Shown here in pieces: positions 27,296 to 36,076 of a stretch of 64,000 nucleotides of DNA. The notes below the pieces were generated by a model. It worked only from the letters and a program-made list of their open reading frames with translations. It searched no databases and was not told the origin of the DNA. Made by a program: the position numbers and the translations under genes. Source of the stretch: Planococcus antarcticus DSM 14505 (GTDB taxonomy: Bacteria > Bacillota > Bacilli > Bacillales_A > Planococcaceae); assembly GCF_001687565.2 (NCBI RefSeq), contig NZ_CP016534.2, positions 3,414,501 to 3,478,500 of the forward strand, read 5' to 3'. Positions within the stretch are counted from its first letter, which is position 1. Every line of letters begins with the position of its first letter.

Positions 27296-28035
27296 CCATT
27301 GAATCTACGATCACCAAACTAAACGAAATGCGCCTGAACGCTATAGCTGACACCTATTACAACCAAATGAACGATCCTCAATACCGGGAGCTATCTTTCG
27401 AAGATCGCTTCAATTTATTGATCGACAGCGAGTATATCCGCCGGAAGAACAACAAATTGGATCGGCTGATCCGTACAGCGAATTTTCGTATGCCAGGCGC
27501 TTGCATTGAAGACATCCACTATTACGAAGACCGCAAGCTGGATCGCACCACTATCTTGCGTTTAGCCAGCTGCAATTACATCGGTGAAAAACAGAACGTC
27601 ATCCTAAAAGGAGCATCCGGAAACGGGAAATCCTATTTAGCATGCGCGTTTGGCGTCAGTGCTTGCCGAAACGGCTATACGGCCAAATATATGCGCCTGC
27701 CGGAATTACTGGATGAACTGGCCCTGGCTCGATTAAATGGGACGTATCAAAAGATCATGAAAGCTTACCGAAAGGTAAATTTATTAATTTTAGACGAGTG
27801 GCTACTTGTTTCATTGACCGAGCATGAAGCTCGAGATGTATTGGAAATCGTCGAATCGAGATACCAGAATGCCTCCACCATTTTCTGTTCGCAGTTTGAA
27901 CCTGGCGGTTGGTATGAACAGATTGGTGAAGCGACGCTAGCCGATGCCATTCTTGATCGGGTCATCCATAGTTCGCATTCCATTTTCATTGATGGCAAGA
28001 TTTCTATGCGTGAAAGACTCGGGATTCAGTCATAA
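27292..28035 (+). CDS. istB: IstB ATPase of the inner IS21 element
   Basis: A 247-residue AAA+ helper ATPase of the DnaC/IstB class. Walker A GASGNGKSY lies near residue 105, Walker B LLILDEWLL near 163, and the sensor region TIFCSQFEPGGWYEQIG near 200. It stimulates IstA and selects targets. It overlaps istA, and its stop codon lies in the left arm of a 25-bp hairpin. Confidence 0.92.
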   Translation: MTIESTITKLNEMRLNAIADTYYNQMNDPQYRELSFEDRFNLLIDSEYIRRKNNKLDRLIRTANFRMPGACIEDIHYYEDRKLDRTTILRLASCNYIGEKQNVILKGASGNGKSYLACAFGVSACRNGYTAKYMRLPELLDELALARLNGTYQKIMKAYRKVNLLILDEWLLVSLTEHEARDVLEIVESRYQNASTIFCSQFEPGGWYEQIGEATLADAILDRVIHSSHSIFIDGKISMRERLGIQS

Positions 28036-28079
28036 GAATAAGAAGCCGCCCTTGGGCGGTCTTCTTATTCTTATGACTG
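28027..28079 (+). terminator. Long hairpin at the end of inner istB
   Basis: CAGTCATAAGAATAAGAAG-CCGCCC pairs with GGGCGG-T-CTTCTTATTCTTATGACTG, about 25 bp with one bulged base. It has no strong U-tract; it may stop transcription leaving the element or block read-through. Confidence 0.7.
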
Positions 28080-28164
28080 GTTCTCAGATGTCCGAAGTGG
28101 TTCTGGTTTTTGTCCGAGCTGGTTCTATTTTATGGCACGAGTGGTTCTCGAGCTTGTCCTTCTT

Positions 28165-28786
28165 CAGCCGGGAAAGAAAAACCAGCGAGAAGCTAATGAA
28201 ATGGGCGGAGTTCCCTGAATTACTGACATTTGAGCATTTCCGCTTGGAGGAACAGACAGCCATCGGAGAAAAGCAGCTGAATGTGCTAAAGGAATTGTCT
28301 TGGATTGATGACTGCTTCACGCTAATCATGATGGGGCCGACAGGCGCCGGTAAGACCCATTTATCGACTGCCTTAGGTATCCACGCCATCGAACGTGGGT
28401 ATCAGGTGTCGTTTATATCGATGGAGCGCTTGATCTATGTCCTAAAATCCAAAGAATACACCAGCAAATCCAAAACCAGATATAAACGCATTACCGCATC
28501 TGACTTGATCATCATCGATGATGTGATGTACATGGCCTATGAGCCTCAAGAGGCTCACCTGTTTTTCCAATTCATTTATGAAATGTACGACAAAGCGGCA
28601 TTCATTTTGACTTCGAATAAAGGCCCAGGTGAATGGGGCAAATTCTTAGGGGATCCGACCTTAACGACGGCCATTTTAGATCGCCTTCTTCACAGAAGCG
28701 AGATTCTCACATTCGACGAGACGCAAGACAGTATCCGGATGAGATATCGAAAAACGTTATTCAGCAATCAAGGTGTTGAATCTTAA
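28165..28786 (+). pseudogene. istB: 3' fragment of outer istB
   Basis: From RERKTSEKLMKWAEF onward this encodes the rest of IstB, with Walker A GPTGAGKTH, Walker B LIIIDDVMYM and the sensor ILTSNKGPGEWG. It lacks its own start because the first 56 codons lie on the other side of the inner element. An upstream in-frame extension from 27944 runs through the inner element's end and is not meaningful. Confidence 0.85.
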
Positions 28787-28851
28787 TTGGTGAAAACTGT
28801 TGGAACTTATTTTTGGAAAACTGTTGATTTCTACTTGACGGTTACAGCGTT

Positions 28852-28980
28852 TCCTTTTTAATTTTGTCGTTTCTGTTTCCTGGTGAAATTACAATCGGAG
28901 CCTTTGTTGCTTCTTTAGCTATTGCCGCGTTTTTTTATGTACTGCACAAAAAACAAAAGAACAAATTTCACAGCCATTGA
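28852..28980 (+). pseudogene. 3' part of the 58-codon membrane protein gene
   Basis: This continues the frame from 23765 as SFLILSFLFPGEITIGAFVA, then a second hydrophobic segment and the basic tail HKKQKNKFHSH, ending with TGA at 28978-28980. The GCGTT at 28847-28851 is the duplicated target. Confidence 0.8.
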
Positions 28981-29001
28981 AAATGAACGCAAAACAACTA
29001 G

Positions 29002-29039
29002 AAAAAGCACCGCAGAAAAATCTTCTGCGGTGCTTTTTT
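29002..29039. terminator. Bidirectional terminator next to prs
   Basis: AAAAAGCACCGCAGAA pairs with TTCTGCGGTGCTTTTTT; A- and T-runs at both ends let it serve the minus-strand prs gene and the plus-strand small membrane gene. Confidence 0.85.
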
Positions 29040-29112
29040 GTGGGATTAGGTAGAACTTTTCGAATCATTCCTTGATAGCAGAAGTCCCCTGTCTACTACA
29101 GAACACGAGAGT

Positions 29113-30063
29113 TTATTCGAATAAAGGACTGACTGGTTTTTCGTTATGAACGTGTTCGATGGCTTCAGCCAACAGAGGAGCGACCGAAAGAACCGTGATT
29201 TTTGGAATCTTTTTTTCCTCAGGCAAGCGAATTGTATTGGTAACAACCAGTTCCGTAATGGCCGACTCTTCGATTCTTTGAACTGCTTGGCCTGATAAAA
29301 CAGCATGCGTGCAGCAAGCATAAACAGCTTTCGCGCCATTTTCAACCAGAACATTAGCTGCTAAAGAAATCGTAGTTGCAGTATCAATAATATCCACAAT
29401 GATGATGACGTTCTTGCCTTTAATGTCTCCGACAATATTCACCACTTCGGGCTCCCCCGGATGCATCCGGCGCTTATCGATAAAACCAATCGGAGCGTCC
29501 AAATGACTTGCCAACTTACGAGCTCTTCCCAGTCCTCCATTGTCCGGCGCTACAACAATGGCATCTGCCAATCCTTTATCAAAGAAATGCTTCTCTAAAA
29601 TCTTTCCACCCAGCAACTGATCTACCGGCATATTAAAGAATCCTTGGATTTGAGGAGCATGTAAATCCATTGTGATAATGTGAGTAGCTCCTGCTTTTTC
29701 TAGCATATTGGCTACCAGTTTTGCTGTAATGGGTTCGCGCGAACTCGCTTTCCGGTCCTGACGCGCATAGCCGTAATAAGGAATGACCACATTGATGGTT
29801 TCTGCAGATGCCCGTTTTAACGCATCAATCATGATTAATAGTTCCATGACATGTTCACTTCCGGGTTGAGACGTCGACTGGATCAGGTAGACTTCTGCAC
29901 CTCGAACACTTTCTTCAATGTGAATTTGAATTTCCCCATCGCTAAAGTGTTTAATGGAGCTTTGCCCCAGCTGACAACCGAGCTCATCCGCAATTTCCTG
30001 GGCCAGTTCTGGATTTGAATTCAATGTAAACAGCTTAAAGTTTTCCCCTAATTGATAAGCCAC
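29113..30063 (-). CDS. prs: Ribose-phosphate pyrophosphokinase (PRPP synthetase)
   Basis: A 316-residue cytosolic enzyme making 5-phosphoribosyl pyrophosphate from ribose 5-phosphate and ATP for nucleotide, His and Trp synthesis. Visible are the N-terminal [18 protein letters not shown], the ATP region [10 protein letters not shown] near residue 100, METAL-binding [11 protein letters not shown] near 130, and a PRPP-loop that reads [10 protein letters not shown] near 220. That loop normally reads VDDIIDTAGT, so the second Asp and the Gly differ from the canonical form. The GTG at 30063 has AAGGAGG upstream. It stands alone, away from glmU, so it may be a second copy. Confidence 0.88.
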   Translation of the reverse strand: MAYQLGENFKLFTLNSNPELAQEIADELGCQLGQSSIKHFSDGEIQIHIEESVRGAEVYLIQSTSQPGSEHVMELLIMIDALKRASAETINVVIPYYGYARQDRKASSREPITAKLVANMLEKAGATHIITMDLHAPQIQGFFNMPVDQLLGGKILEKHFFDKGLADAIVVAPDNGGLGRARKLASHLDAPIGFIDKRRMHPGEPEVVNIVGDIKGKNVIIIVDIIDTATTISLAANVLVENGAKAVYACCTHAVLSGQAVQRIEESAITELVVTNTIRLPEEKKIPKITVLSVAPLLAEAIEHVHNEKPVSPLFE

Positions 30064-30376
30064 TTGATAGCCTCCTTCGATAATTTTTTTTATGAAATTT
30101 GATGGATAACTAGCTCTTATGCACGTCAATCTACTAGCACTTGACTTGCAGCAGTTGGTTTTATGATAACTCTTTATTGGGGGAATAGCCATTGGTTGAA
30201 TGAGATTTCCTTTATAAAAAGACTTAGTTTGAAGGTACATTATATGTTTTAGCTGCTCACTTAAAATAAGTATTCTATCGCAGGCTTATCTGCTCTTTTT
30301 TCTACTATGTACTTATTAGTGTTAAAGTTACTTACAGAAGAAGTATTTCCGTGTAAAAGAGAAAAGAGGAGATAAA
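30064..30376. other. Divergent intergenic region at the left border of the defence island
   Basis: No gene is supportable. A TTGACG sequence on the minus strand near 30125 may be the -35 of prs. The right half holds the promoter region of the plus-strand winged-helix gene. Confidence 0.35.
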
Positions 30377-30676
30377 GTGAGAAATTCTAATAAGTGGTTT
30401 GAGGAAATAGTAGTTGCTTTAATTTCACTCGATGGAAAAGGATCTCTAGAAGAAATTTATAAAAGAATTCAAAAGCAAGATAACATAGACTTTAACTCCT
30501 ACACCGATTGGAAGTCACAGGTTAGAAAAAATCTATATCTAAATTCTAGTGACTGTAAAATTTTCAAAGGAATAACTGGGGATCAAAATGATCTTTTTTA
30601 TTCTATTGAAGGTATAGGAAAAGGCTATTGGGGTATTAGAAAATTCAATAATTTTAAAAATAAGGAGTTTGCTTAA
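30377..30676 (+). CDS. Small winged-helix (HARE-HTH-like) protein
   Basis: A 99-residue protein opening NKWFEEIVVALISLDGKGSL then EEIYKRIQ, followed by DWKSQVRKNLYLNSSDCKIF and KGYWGIRKF. The layout (helix, EEIYKRI helix, R-x-x-L helix, Phe/Trp-rich wing) is that of HARE-HTH/winged-helix domains found fused to restriction endonucleases and in defence loci. The GTG at 30377 has AGAGGAG upstream. It is convergent with the defence operon and may regulate it or be a separate defence-associated gene. Function is inferred only. Confidence 0.6.
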   Translation: MRNSNKWFEEIVVALISLDGKGSLEEIYKRIQKQDNIDFNSYTDWKSQVRKNLYLNSSDCKIFKGITGDQNDLFYSIEGIGKGYWGIRKFNNFKNKEFA

Positions 30677-30690
30677 GCTCAAACTCCTTA
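30661..30690. terminator. Bidirectional terminator closing the defence operon
   Basis: TAAGGAGTTTG (30661-30671) pairs with CAAACTCCTTA (30680-30690), followed by ATTTTTATCC on the plus strand; the stop codon of the winged-helix gene lies in the loop. It serves both convergent transcripts. Confidence 0.75.
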
Positions 30691-30714
30691 ATTTTTATCC
30701 AACTATTTATATAA

Positions 30715-31515
30715 TTACGAGAATGAACAAACACAAGGAACTGTTTCATCCTGAATCTTCAAGAATTTTTCCACGCCTTCTCGATCCATACGTTCACGAT
30801 ACTCACGCAAAGTATAGGGTCCACCATCTTTTTTAAGAATAGACACATTTTTTTCGAAGTCTTTGCGGAAGTTTTCTTCCATTTCTTCTTGTAACGCGTA
30901 ACGCTCTGGCCATACGTTATATAGTTGTGCATAATGCTGGAAACCTCCACGTACACAACGCCCTCCACAGTTTGCATGCGAGAATCCCATAGCGTACATT
31001 CTCGGAAGTTTAATTCCCCACTCTTCTTCAATTATCGATTTTACATCAATATCTTCTCTAAAAGTTTCTATCATAGGGAATCTCGTCTCAACCGGCTCTA
31101 ATGGACGATGAGAATAAAATTCTCTTAAATTATCAGAACGATGTGTTTCATGCGGACCAATACCAAAATAAAGTATAGGTTCAAGATTATGAACATCTCT
31201 TAATTCTTCAAGAAAGACAATTGTTTGTTGAACTTTCAACTCTTCTGAACATTTAGCTAGTCGAGAATTTCCAAGGAATCGATAATCATAGAATACCTCT
31301 TCAGGCGTCCTTCCATCTACTCTCTCAGTAATTTCTACTCCTATATAATCTGAAACTTCATACATAAAGCGATAATTGTCTTCATCTTCCCACAGGGTAT
31401 TTGTAAAGAACAGTATGCTATTTTCTTTTCCGTGAGCCTGTACCATTTGATAGGCCACATATGCACTTGATGCGCCTCCACTATACATAGCAACGTGTAC
31501 TTTTTTTCTTTCCAA
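30715..31515 (-). CDS. sspD: PAPS-reductase-like PP-loop ATP pyrophosphatase (SspD-like)
   Basis: A 266-residue protein with a PP-loop SGGASSAYVA at residues 12-21, of the SGGxxS form, and a C-terminal Cys motif HANCGGRCVRGG near residue 185. In phosphorothioate systems (DndC, SspD) such proteins adenylate DNA or carry sulfur into the backbone. The length and the company of a DUF4007 protein and a large ATPase suggest SspD rather than DndC, which is about twice as long. The start is TTG at 31515 with GGAGGG 6 nt upstream. It is the last gene of the operon, 14 nt after the ATPase. Confidence 0.7.
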   Translation of the reverse strand: MERKKVHVAMYSGGASSAYVAYQMVQAHGKENSILFFTNTLWEDEDNYRFMYEVSDYIGVEITERVDGRTPEEVFYDYRFLGNSRLAKCSEELKVQQTIVFLEELRDVHNLEPILYFGIGPHETHRSDNLREFYSHRPLEPVETRFPMIETFREDIDVKSIIEEEWGIKLPRMYAMGFSHANCGGRCVRGGFQHYAQLYNVWPERYALQEEMEENFRKDFEKNVSILKKDGGPYTLREYRERMDREGVEKFLKIQDETVPCVCSFS

Positions 31516-31529
31516 TTCAAACCCTCCTA

Positions 31530-34500
31530 CTACTCTATATATTCTTCAAGCAACTTGAAGATAAGATATTCTATTTCTTCTCTAGGAACGCTTCTTCCAG
31601 CGTTGTTTATTATACGATTTACGTTCTCATAAACTGTATTTGCTTTATTAGATAATTCCACTTTTTTTATGGATTTTTGTGAATCACCATAACCTAATAG
31701 TATTGTATCACTATCATCGGAAGACATTTCCATATCTCTATAATCATTCTGCATCTGGCGGACAAATAAATCAAATGTTGTGTCTGACCAATTTTCTAAT
31801 TCTATACCTGTGTAGTTAAGTGCAAATTCACGAGTAAAATTCTCACTCTCAGCACAAATCGACTTGAGCAGACGGTTCCGTTTTGCTAAGCTTGCAGAAA
31901 AATTTTTACGTTTCCTTTCTAGTTCCTCTAACGAATTAACACCGAAGGTTTCCAACAATTTATCGATCAATTCATTCTCAAATCGAGAGAAATGTCTTTC
32001 TAATTCTGCTTTCATTTCCACCAATGCTTGAGCTTCTGAAAACTTATCTTTCAACATTTCCAGACTAGTAATTGGATTAACCTCAATTTTTCTAACCAAA
32101 TTTTTAAATTCTAATAAATCATCATTTATTTTATTAGTAGTTTGAGTATGGCGTGGCAATTGCCTCAGCCAATTTAATAGGCCGCTGCTGGCCATAATGA
32201 CAATTGTTTGTTCTCGCACATACTCGCTTTCATAGGAGTGAAATATTTTTTCTACATCTCTAACAAATGTTAGAAATTCTGGTGAGTAATCATTGAAAAC
32301 ATATTGATATTCTGTTGGTTCTTTAAACATTCCATATAATTTTTCGGCATCTATGGCTGTAACATACATGCCGTTTCTGTAAAACATAAGCTGCTCCCAA
32401 ACATCTCTTAACAAACCAGCAAATAATAAAGGAATCAGCGGCTTACGAATGCCGAAAGGATAAGAAGTGAAAATGTTTTCCAGCTCAAGGACAGAGCCCT
32501 CTTTATTACTAACAATAAAATTGAGAATTGATTTTCTGAGCTGATTATAAGGGCCATATGTGATTCTACTTAAATGACTTACATCAAGATTATTATTCTT
32601 AAATACTGTTGCATAAATCAAGTAATCTGGTCCTTGCCCTTCGATTCCTAGCCGCTCAAAACTTGGATTTTTAATAACATTATTTAGTACTGTATGAATA
32701 GCTTTTGTTTGCATACCATTTAAATTTCTTCTATTTATAGAATCATTTCTAATTTCGGGAGTATCTGGATAAATTTCATACATTATTTCACTCAAACTAT
32801 TCTCTAATTGAACTTGATGATTTACGTTTAAGGGAACAGCTTTATAGAACCATTTTATATTCTCTTGAAAATTTTCAAAGTCCTTTAAAAATCCGCTAAT
32901 CTCAAATTGGATTTCTGCTAATAATACGCTAATTTCCTCTTCTAGACGACTATTTTCAGAAAGCAATTTTTTATTCGAATAAATAGATTCCATAACAATT
33001 AGTTTATCCAAAGAAGTTTGAATCGATTTAAAATTTTTATCAGTAATTGAAAATATTAATCTTTTATTTTTAATAGAAGCAATTTTAGAAAGAGATTCCA
33101 AATAAGAAACTTCATCTGTCGGAATTACATAATATATATAACCGTCTGCATCAAACTCTATTTTCTTCAGAAAACTATCTTCTAACAATTGTTCTGAGGT
33201 TAAGAGGTTAACTTGCATAAAACGAGTAATATTTTTTTCGTCGTTGTAATCCGTTGCGAGATAAAATTTTCTTTCAAGAAGGCCCTTTAACATATCTAAA
33301 CGGTTTTCATTATTAATTTTAATTACTTTTCTTTCTTCATTCAGCATCTCATCAACTAAAACAGAACTACCTTCATTTAATTCCCATCGTCCTAAGATAC
33401 GATTAAATCGCAACATTTTTTGTTGAACTAGTTTTTTTAAATTTGTTTTTAACTCTTCTACTATTTGTCCAGTGCCGAACATTAGTAAATCGTCATTTAA
33501 TTTCAACACGTTAGTAGCACCCGATAAATCCCATAAGGTAATTATTTTCAGCAAATCTATTTGACCTTTATTTTGTTTAGTTATTTTCATTTTATTAGTA
33601 ACTTTAGCGAAAGTCTTTAAAGAATCGAAATTCTCATCTCCAAGAAATTCGTTCATTGAATTTCGAAAAAAATAATCAAAAAGCATATGAGGATAATACA
33701 TTCCTTCTTTTTGCTTTGTAACAAAGTTAGTTAACCCGCCTGTTTCTTCACTTTCAAGAAAAGTGAATAGTGTACGCTCATTTTGCCCAAACACATTGGA
33801 TAGCCTTGGAAGCAAAAACAAAGCTAGAGGATGTAACGGATATGAACCTTCTACAATCAATTTTTCAGTTTCTTGATGATTCAATTCACTAAATAAATTA
33901 TATTTTTTTAAAATCCATTTGGAATCTGCTGATTCAAGATTGAGCAACATTAACTCTTTTTGCATACTTTTTGTGTATTCTTGAGCAATTCTATAAAAAG
34001 TAGCTTTATCACTTTCTACAAAATAGGTTTTAAATCGTTTTTCAATCCTTTGGAATTCTGCTTTAAATTCTTCATTATGCCCCAACATATATTGAGACAT
34101 ATTTTTATGTGATATAAGCAAAAGTTGAAGGGTATTCTCACTGCGATCAGCCACTTCTGCTAAATCCTGCAAATCCTGCATTGTTTTATAGATTTGTGAT
34201 GTTTCTAATGATTGTAAAAAGCGCCCAAATTCATCGTATGCAATGAAAATCTTAAGGTTTTGTTCTTTCAATTGAGCAATAATATGAGCAATATTATCGA
34301 TAAAACCAGCAGTATAATCTATCTGGAAATTAGCACCTGCACTTAAGTTAGAGTATTCTTTTATAAACCATTTTATTTCTTCCTGATTAATACTATTGAC
34401 TTCCTTTTTCCACTGAATCAGTGTATAGCCATGCTCTTTCAGCGACTTTTTAAATGAGTTAAAAGTTTTTGGGAATACTGATTCCCAACTCTCCAAAACG

Positions 34501-34961
34501 TTATAAATTCTTTCAACTTCTCCGGGAACATCTATATGGAAGCCCGCATTTTTTACTGACTTGACAATAGAATTTATGATTGTCTGACTAAAAGGTCCTT
34601 CATTTCCTGAAAGAACAACCGGAATAAAGGACTCATTAGATTGCTTAGCAGCATTTAGTTTTTCAAAGATTTCCTGATCAACATCTTTAAACTTATCTAT
34701 TAATCTATTAAAGTCTCGATCATTGATACTCTCAGAGAAGATATCAGCTACGATTGTAGCTGCTAATGATTTCCCACTGCCATAAGGTCCTATCATAATA
34801 TGAGCATTTTTTTTTCTTTCACCCAAAAACCCTCCGATAATGCCTTTTAAAAAATCTGCATGAGAGGGTGTGGGCAAGTAGCGTTGGACAAATTCTTTGT
34901 TTCCAATATCAAACTTCAAATTTATACTCGTAGTAAATACTTTTTTACTTCTAGTAATCAT
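31530..34961 (-). CDS. sspC: Large P-loop ATPase (SspC-like)
   Basis: A 1143-residue cytosolic ATPase. Walker A GPYGSGKS is at residues 58-65 and Walker B-like IAYDEFGR near 240-247; EGSYPLHPL at 371-379 and RTLFTFLE near 395 are further conserved blocks. The rest is long and mostly helical. The same four blocks occur in the same order in the 1418-residue ATPase of this island, so the two are paralogues. Related motifs occur in BrxC/DUF499-type defence ATPases. Its ATG overlaps the end of the DUF4007 gene by 11 nt. In SspABCD systems such an ATPase works with SspB and SspD in phosphorothioation. Confidence 0.7.
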   Translation of the reverse strand: MITRSKKVFTTSINLKFDIGNKEFVQRYLPTPSHADFLKGIIGGFLGERKKNAHIMIGPYGSGKSLAATIVADIFSESINDRDFNRLIDKFKDVDQEIFEKLNAAKQSNESFIPVVLSGNEGPFSQTIINSIVKSVKNAGFHIDVPGEVERIYNVLESWESVFPKTFNSFKKSLKEHGYTLIQWKKEVNSINQEEIKWFIKEYSNLSAGANFQIDYTAGFIDNIAHIIAQLKEQNLKIFIAYDEFGRFLQSLETSQIYKTMQDLQDLAEVADRSENTLQLLLISHKNMSQYMLGHNEEFKAEFQRIEKRFKTYFVESDKATFYRIAQEYTKSMQKELMLLNLESADSKWILKKYNLFSELNHQETEKLIVEGSYPLHPLALFLLPRLSNVFGQNERTLFTFLESEETGGLTNFVTKQKEGMYYPHMLFDYFFRNSMNEFLGDENFDSLKTFAKVTNKMKITKQNKGQIDLLKIITLWDLSGATNVLKLNDDLLMFGTGQIVEELKTNLKKLVQQKMLRFNRILGRWELNEGSSVLVDEMLNEERKVIKINNENRLDMLKGLLERKFYLATDYNDEKNITRFMQVNLLTSEQLLEDSFLKKIEFDADGYIYYVIPTDEVSYLESLSKIASIKNKRLIFSITDKNFKSIQTSLDKLIVMESIYSNKKLLSENSRLEEEISVLLAEIQFEISGFLKDFENFQENIKWFYKAVPLNVNHQVQLENSLSEIMYEIYPDTPEIRNDSINRRNLNGMQTKAIHTVLNNVIKNPSFERLGIEGQGPDYLIYATVFKNNNLDVSHLSRITYGPYNQLRKSILNFIVSNKEGSVLELENIFTSYPFGIRKPLIPLLFAGLLRDVWEQLMFYRNGMYVTAIDAEKLYGMFKEPTEYQYVFNDYSPEFLTFVRDVEKIFHSYESEYVREQTIVIMASSGLLNWLRQLPRHTQTTNKINDDLLEFKNLVRKIEVNPITSLEMLKDKFSEAQALVEMKAELERHFSRFENELIDKLLETFGVNSLEELERKRKNFSASLAKRNRLLKSICAESENFTREFALNYTGIELENWSDTTFDLFVRQMQNDYRDMEMSSDDSDTILLGYGDSQKSIKKVELSNKANTVYENVNRIINNAGRSVPREEIEYLIFKLLEEYIE

Positions 34962-35832
34962 AGACTTTTTCTACCTTTCGTTCATGCTCGTAATAAATAA
35001 AGTCTTCTGGTGAGATTTCAGGAAGACGAAGTGTATCCAAATTATTAGTTCTTGTAAACACTGCTGGATATTCCAGGTGTTCTGTCCAATCGCTGATTAA
35101 ACTCACAATGGTCGATCTCTTCATATTAAATAGTTTTCCTAATAACTCTTCTTTATGTACCAAGTCATCGATGCTAATCGCCCTTAAATTTCTCCCTTGC
35201 ATGTATTTAAGCAAGGTATATCCTACGAGTAGCATATTGCCTTTATCGATCTTTGCCTCTTTTTTATATATAACTCCATTTCTTTCTTCTAATAAATTGA
35301 GCTTATATAATGGGCTTAATATAATTTCCTCCGGATCAGCAGCACTTCCGCCGCTAGTGTAAAGCTTAATTAAGCAGTCAATATCCCGCTTCAAAGAGTT
35401 TTCAGAAACAACTCGCTTTTCACGGTTCTGCACCCATTTAGTAAGATCTCTCAAAATTTCTTCTCTAGTGAAAACAGTTTCCGTATATATATTGAAAAAC
35501 CAATACCAAGTAGTACTGATATCTCTATTTGTAGTTAAAGAATGATGTAACAACCCAGCAGTATTATAATATTTGACAGCTCGATCTTTTTCCTTAATAA
35601 ACTTACCTAAGGAAGTAATTTGATGGTATTTTTGATTATTGTCTCGAACTTCTTCAAACAACTTCGTTGCTATTATCCAATATTTTAACGATTGGACCAT
35701 ATTCTTTCCTAAGCCCATCTTTTCGAAAGTATCCTTTTCAAAGAAAAAGGAATTATTTACCTCTATATTCTTAATAGCCTTACTGAGCCATCTATCACGC
35801 AAATAGAAACTTTGATGTTGACTATAACCCAT
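34951..35832 (-). CDS. sspB: DUF4007 family protein (SspB-like)
   Basis: A 293-residue protein with the DUF4007 layout: QSFYLRDRWLSKAIKNIEVN at the start, LGLGKNMVQ-like MGLGKNMVQSLKYW near residue 43, ITSLGKFI near 75, and repeated winged-helix-like segments. DUF4007 proteins occur in Dnd/Ssp phosphorothioation loci; as I recall, SspB of the Ssp system is a DUF4007 protein with DNA-nicking activity. The start at 35832 has AGAAGGTAAGG upstream. It overlaps the ATPase gene, and a leader peptide and hairpin lie in its 5' region. Confidence 0.75.
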   Translation of the reverse strand: MGYSQHQSFYLRDRWLSKAIKNIEVNNSFFFEKDTFEKMGLGKNMVQSLKYWIIATKLFEEVRDNNQKYHQITSLGKFIKEKDRAVKYYNTAGLLHHSLTTNRDISTTWYWFFNIYTETVFTREEILRDLTKWVQNREKRVVSENSLKRDIDCLIKLYTSGGSAADPEEIILSPLYKLNLLEERNGVIYKKEAKIDKGNMLLVGYTLLKYMQGRNLRAISIDDLVHKEELLGKLFNMKRSTIVSLISDWTEHLEYPAVFTRTNNLDTLRLPEISPEDFIYYEHERKVEKVYDY

Positions 35833-35879
35833 TTACCTTACCTTCTTTCAGTGGAGTTGACCTCCAGTAAAAATTGCTA

Positions 35880-35912
35880 CAAAGAAAAAAGACTAAAAGT
35901 CCTTTTTCTTTG
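35880..35912 (-). terminator. Hairpin between leader peptide and DUF4007 gene, possible attenuator
   Basis: CAAAGAAAAAGGACT pairs with AGTCTTTTTTCTTTG (one mismatch). It overlaps the last codons and stop of the 18-codon leader frame and is followed by TAGCAATTTTTACTGG. It is AT-rich, so its strength as a terminator is uncertain. Confidence 0.5.
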
Positions 35913-35949
35913 CTACTGTATGTTTGTAAATTAATTTTTCTTTATTCAT
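35893..35949 (-). CDS. 18-residue putative leader peptide
   Basis: ATG at 35949 follows GGAG by 9 nt and encodes MNKEKLIYKHTVAKKKDF, ending inside a hairpin (35880-35912) about 60 nt before the DUF4007 start. Five of its 18 residues besides the start region are Lys, four of them in VAKKKDF and nearby. The geometry is that of a translational or transcriptional attenuator; it could also be a chance frame. It would give sspB, sspC and sspD control independent of the upstream genes. Confidence 0.4.
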   Translation of the reverse strand: MNKEKLIYKHTVAKKKDF

Positions 35950-36076
35950 ACGTTTTCTCCAAAATTATTAATCTAATTTTTATTACAAATACATTATTAA
36001 TTTTAACATGTTATATCATAAATGGCCTAACTAAATCACTTCTATTTGTGCTTTAAAATATTACTAATCTCAGTCG

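Larger units (their letters stand above)
25613..28164 (+). mobile_element. IS21-family element (inner), nested in outer istB
   Basis: It carries intact istA and istB genes. Each end has four AGAACCA(C/G)-type motifs about 20 nt apart, in inverted orientation to each other (left 25620-25700, right about 28078-28150). The exact ends are inferred: a 5-bp CAGCC occurs at 25608-25612 and 28165-28169, and removing the segment between them rejoins the outer istB in frame; the predicted length of about 2.55 kb is normal. The termini outside the AGAACCAC blocks are not symmetrical, so the boundary may be off by several bases. Confidence 0.8.
23766..28846 (+). mobile_element. IS21-family element (outer), carrying a second IS21-family element
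   Basis: The ends are TGTAAACGC at 23766 and, inverted, TGTAACCG at 28846, and both carry an AACAGTTTTCC block some 25 nt inside. A 5-bp GCGTT duplication flanks it (23761-23765 and 28847-28851). It carries istA (23903-25447) and an istB split by the inner element. The span is 5081 bp; without the inner element it is about 2.5 kb, normal for IS21. A further AACAGTTTACC-like block near 23837 is a probable transposase site. Confidence 0.92.

Noticed and set aside
25613..28164. The spaced AGAACCAC motifs as a CRISPR-like array
   Set aside because: The repeats are too short, there are only four at each end, and the two sets are inverted around transposase genes.
29113..30240. A 375-residue version of the PRPP synthetase
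   Set aside because: The extra 59 codons are not similar to any Prs N-terminus, and AAGGAGG lies before the GTG at 30063, giving the standard length.
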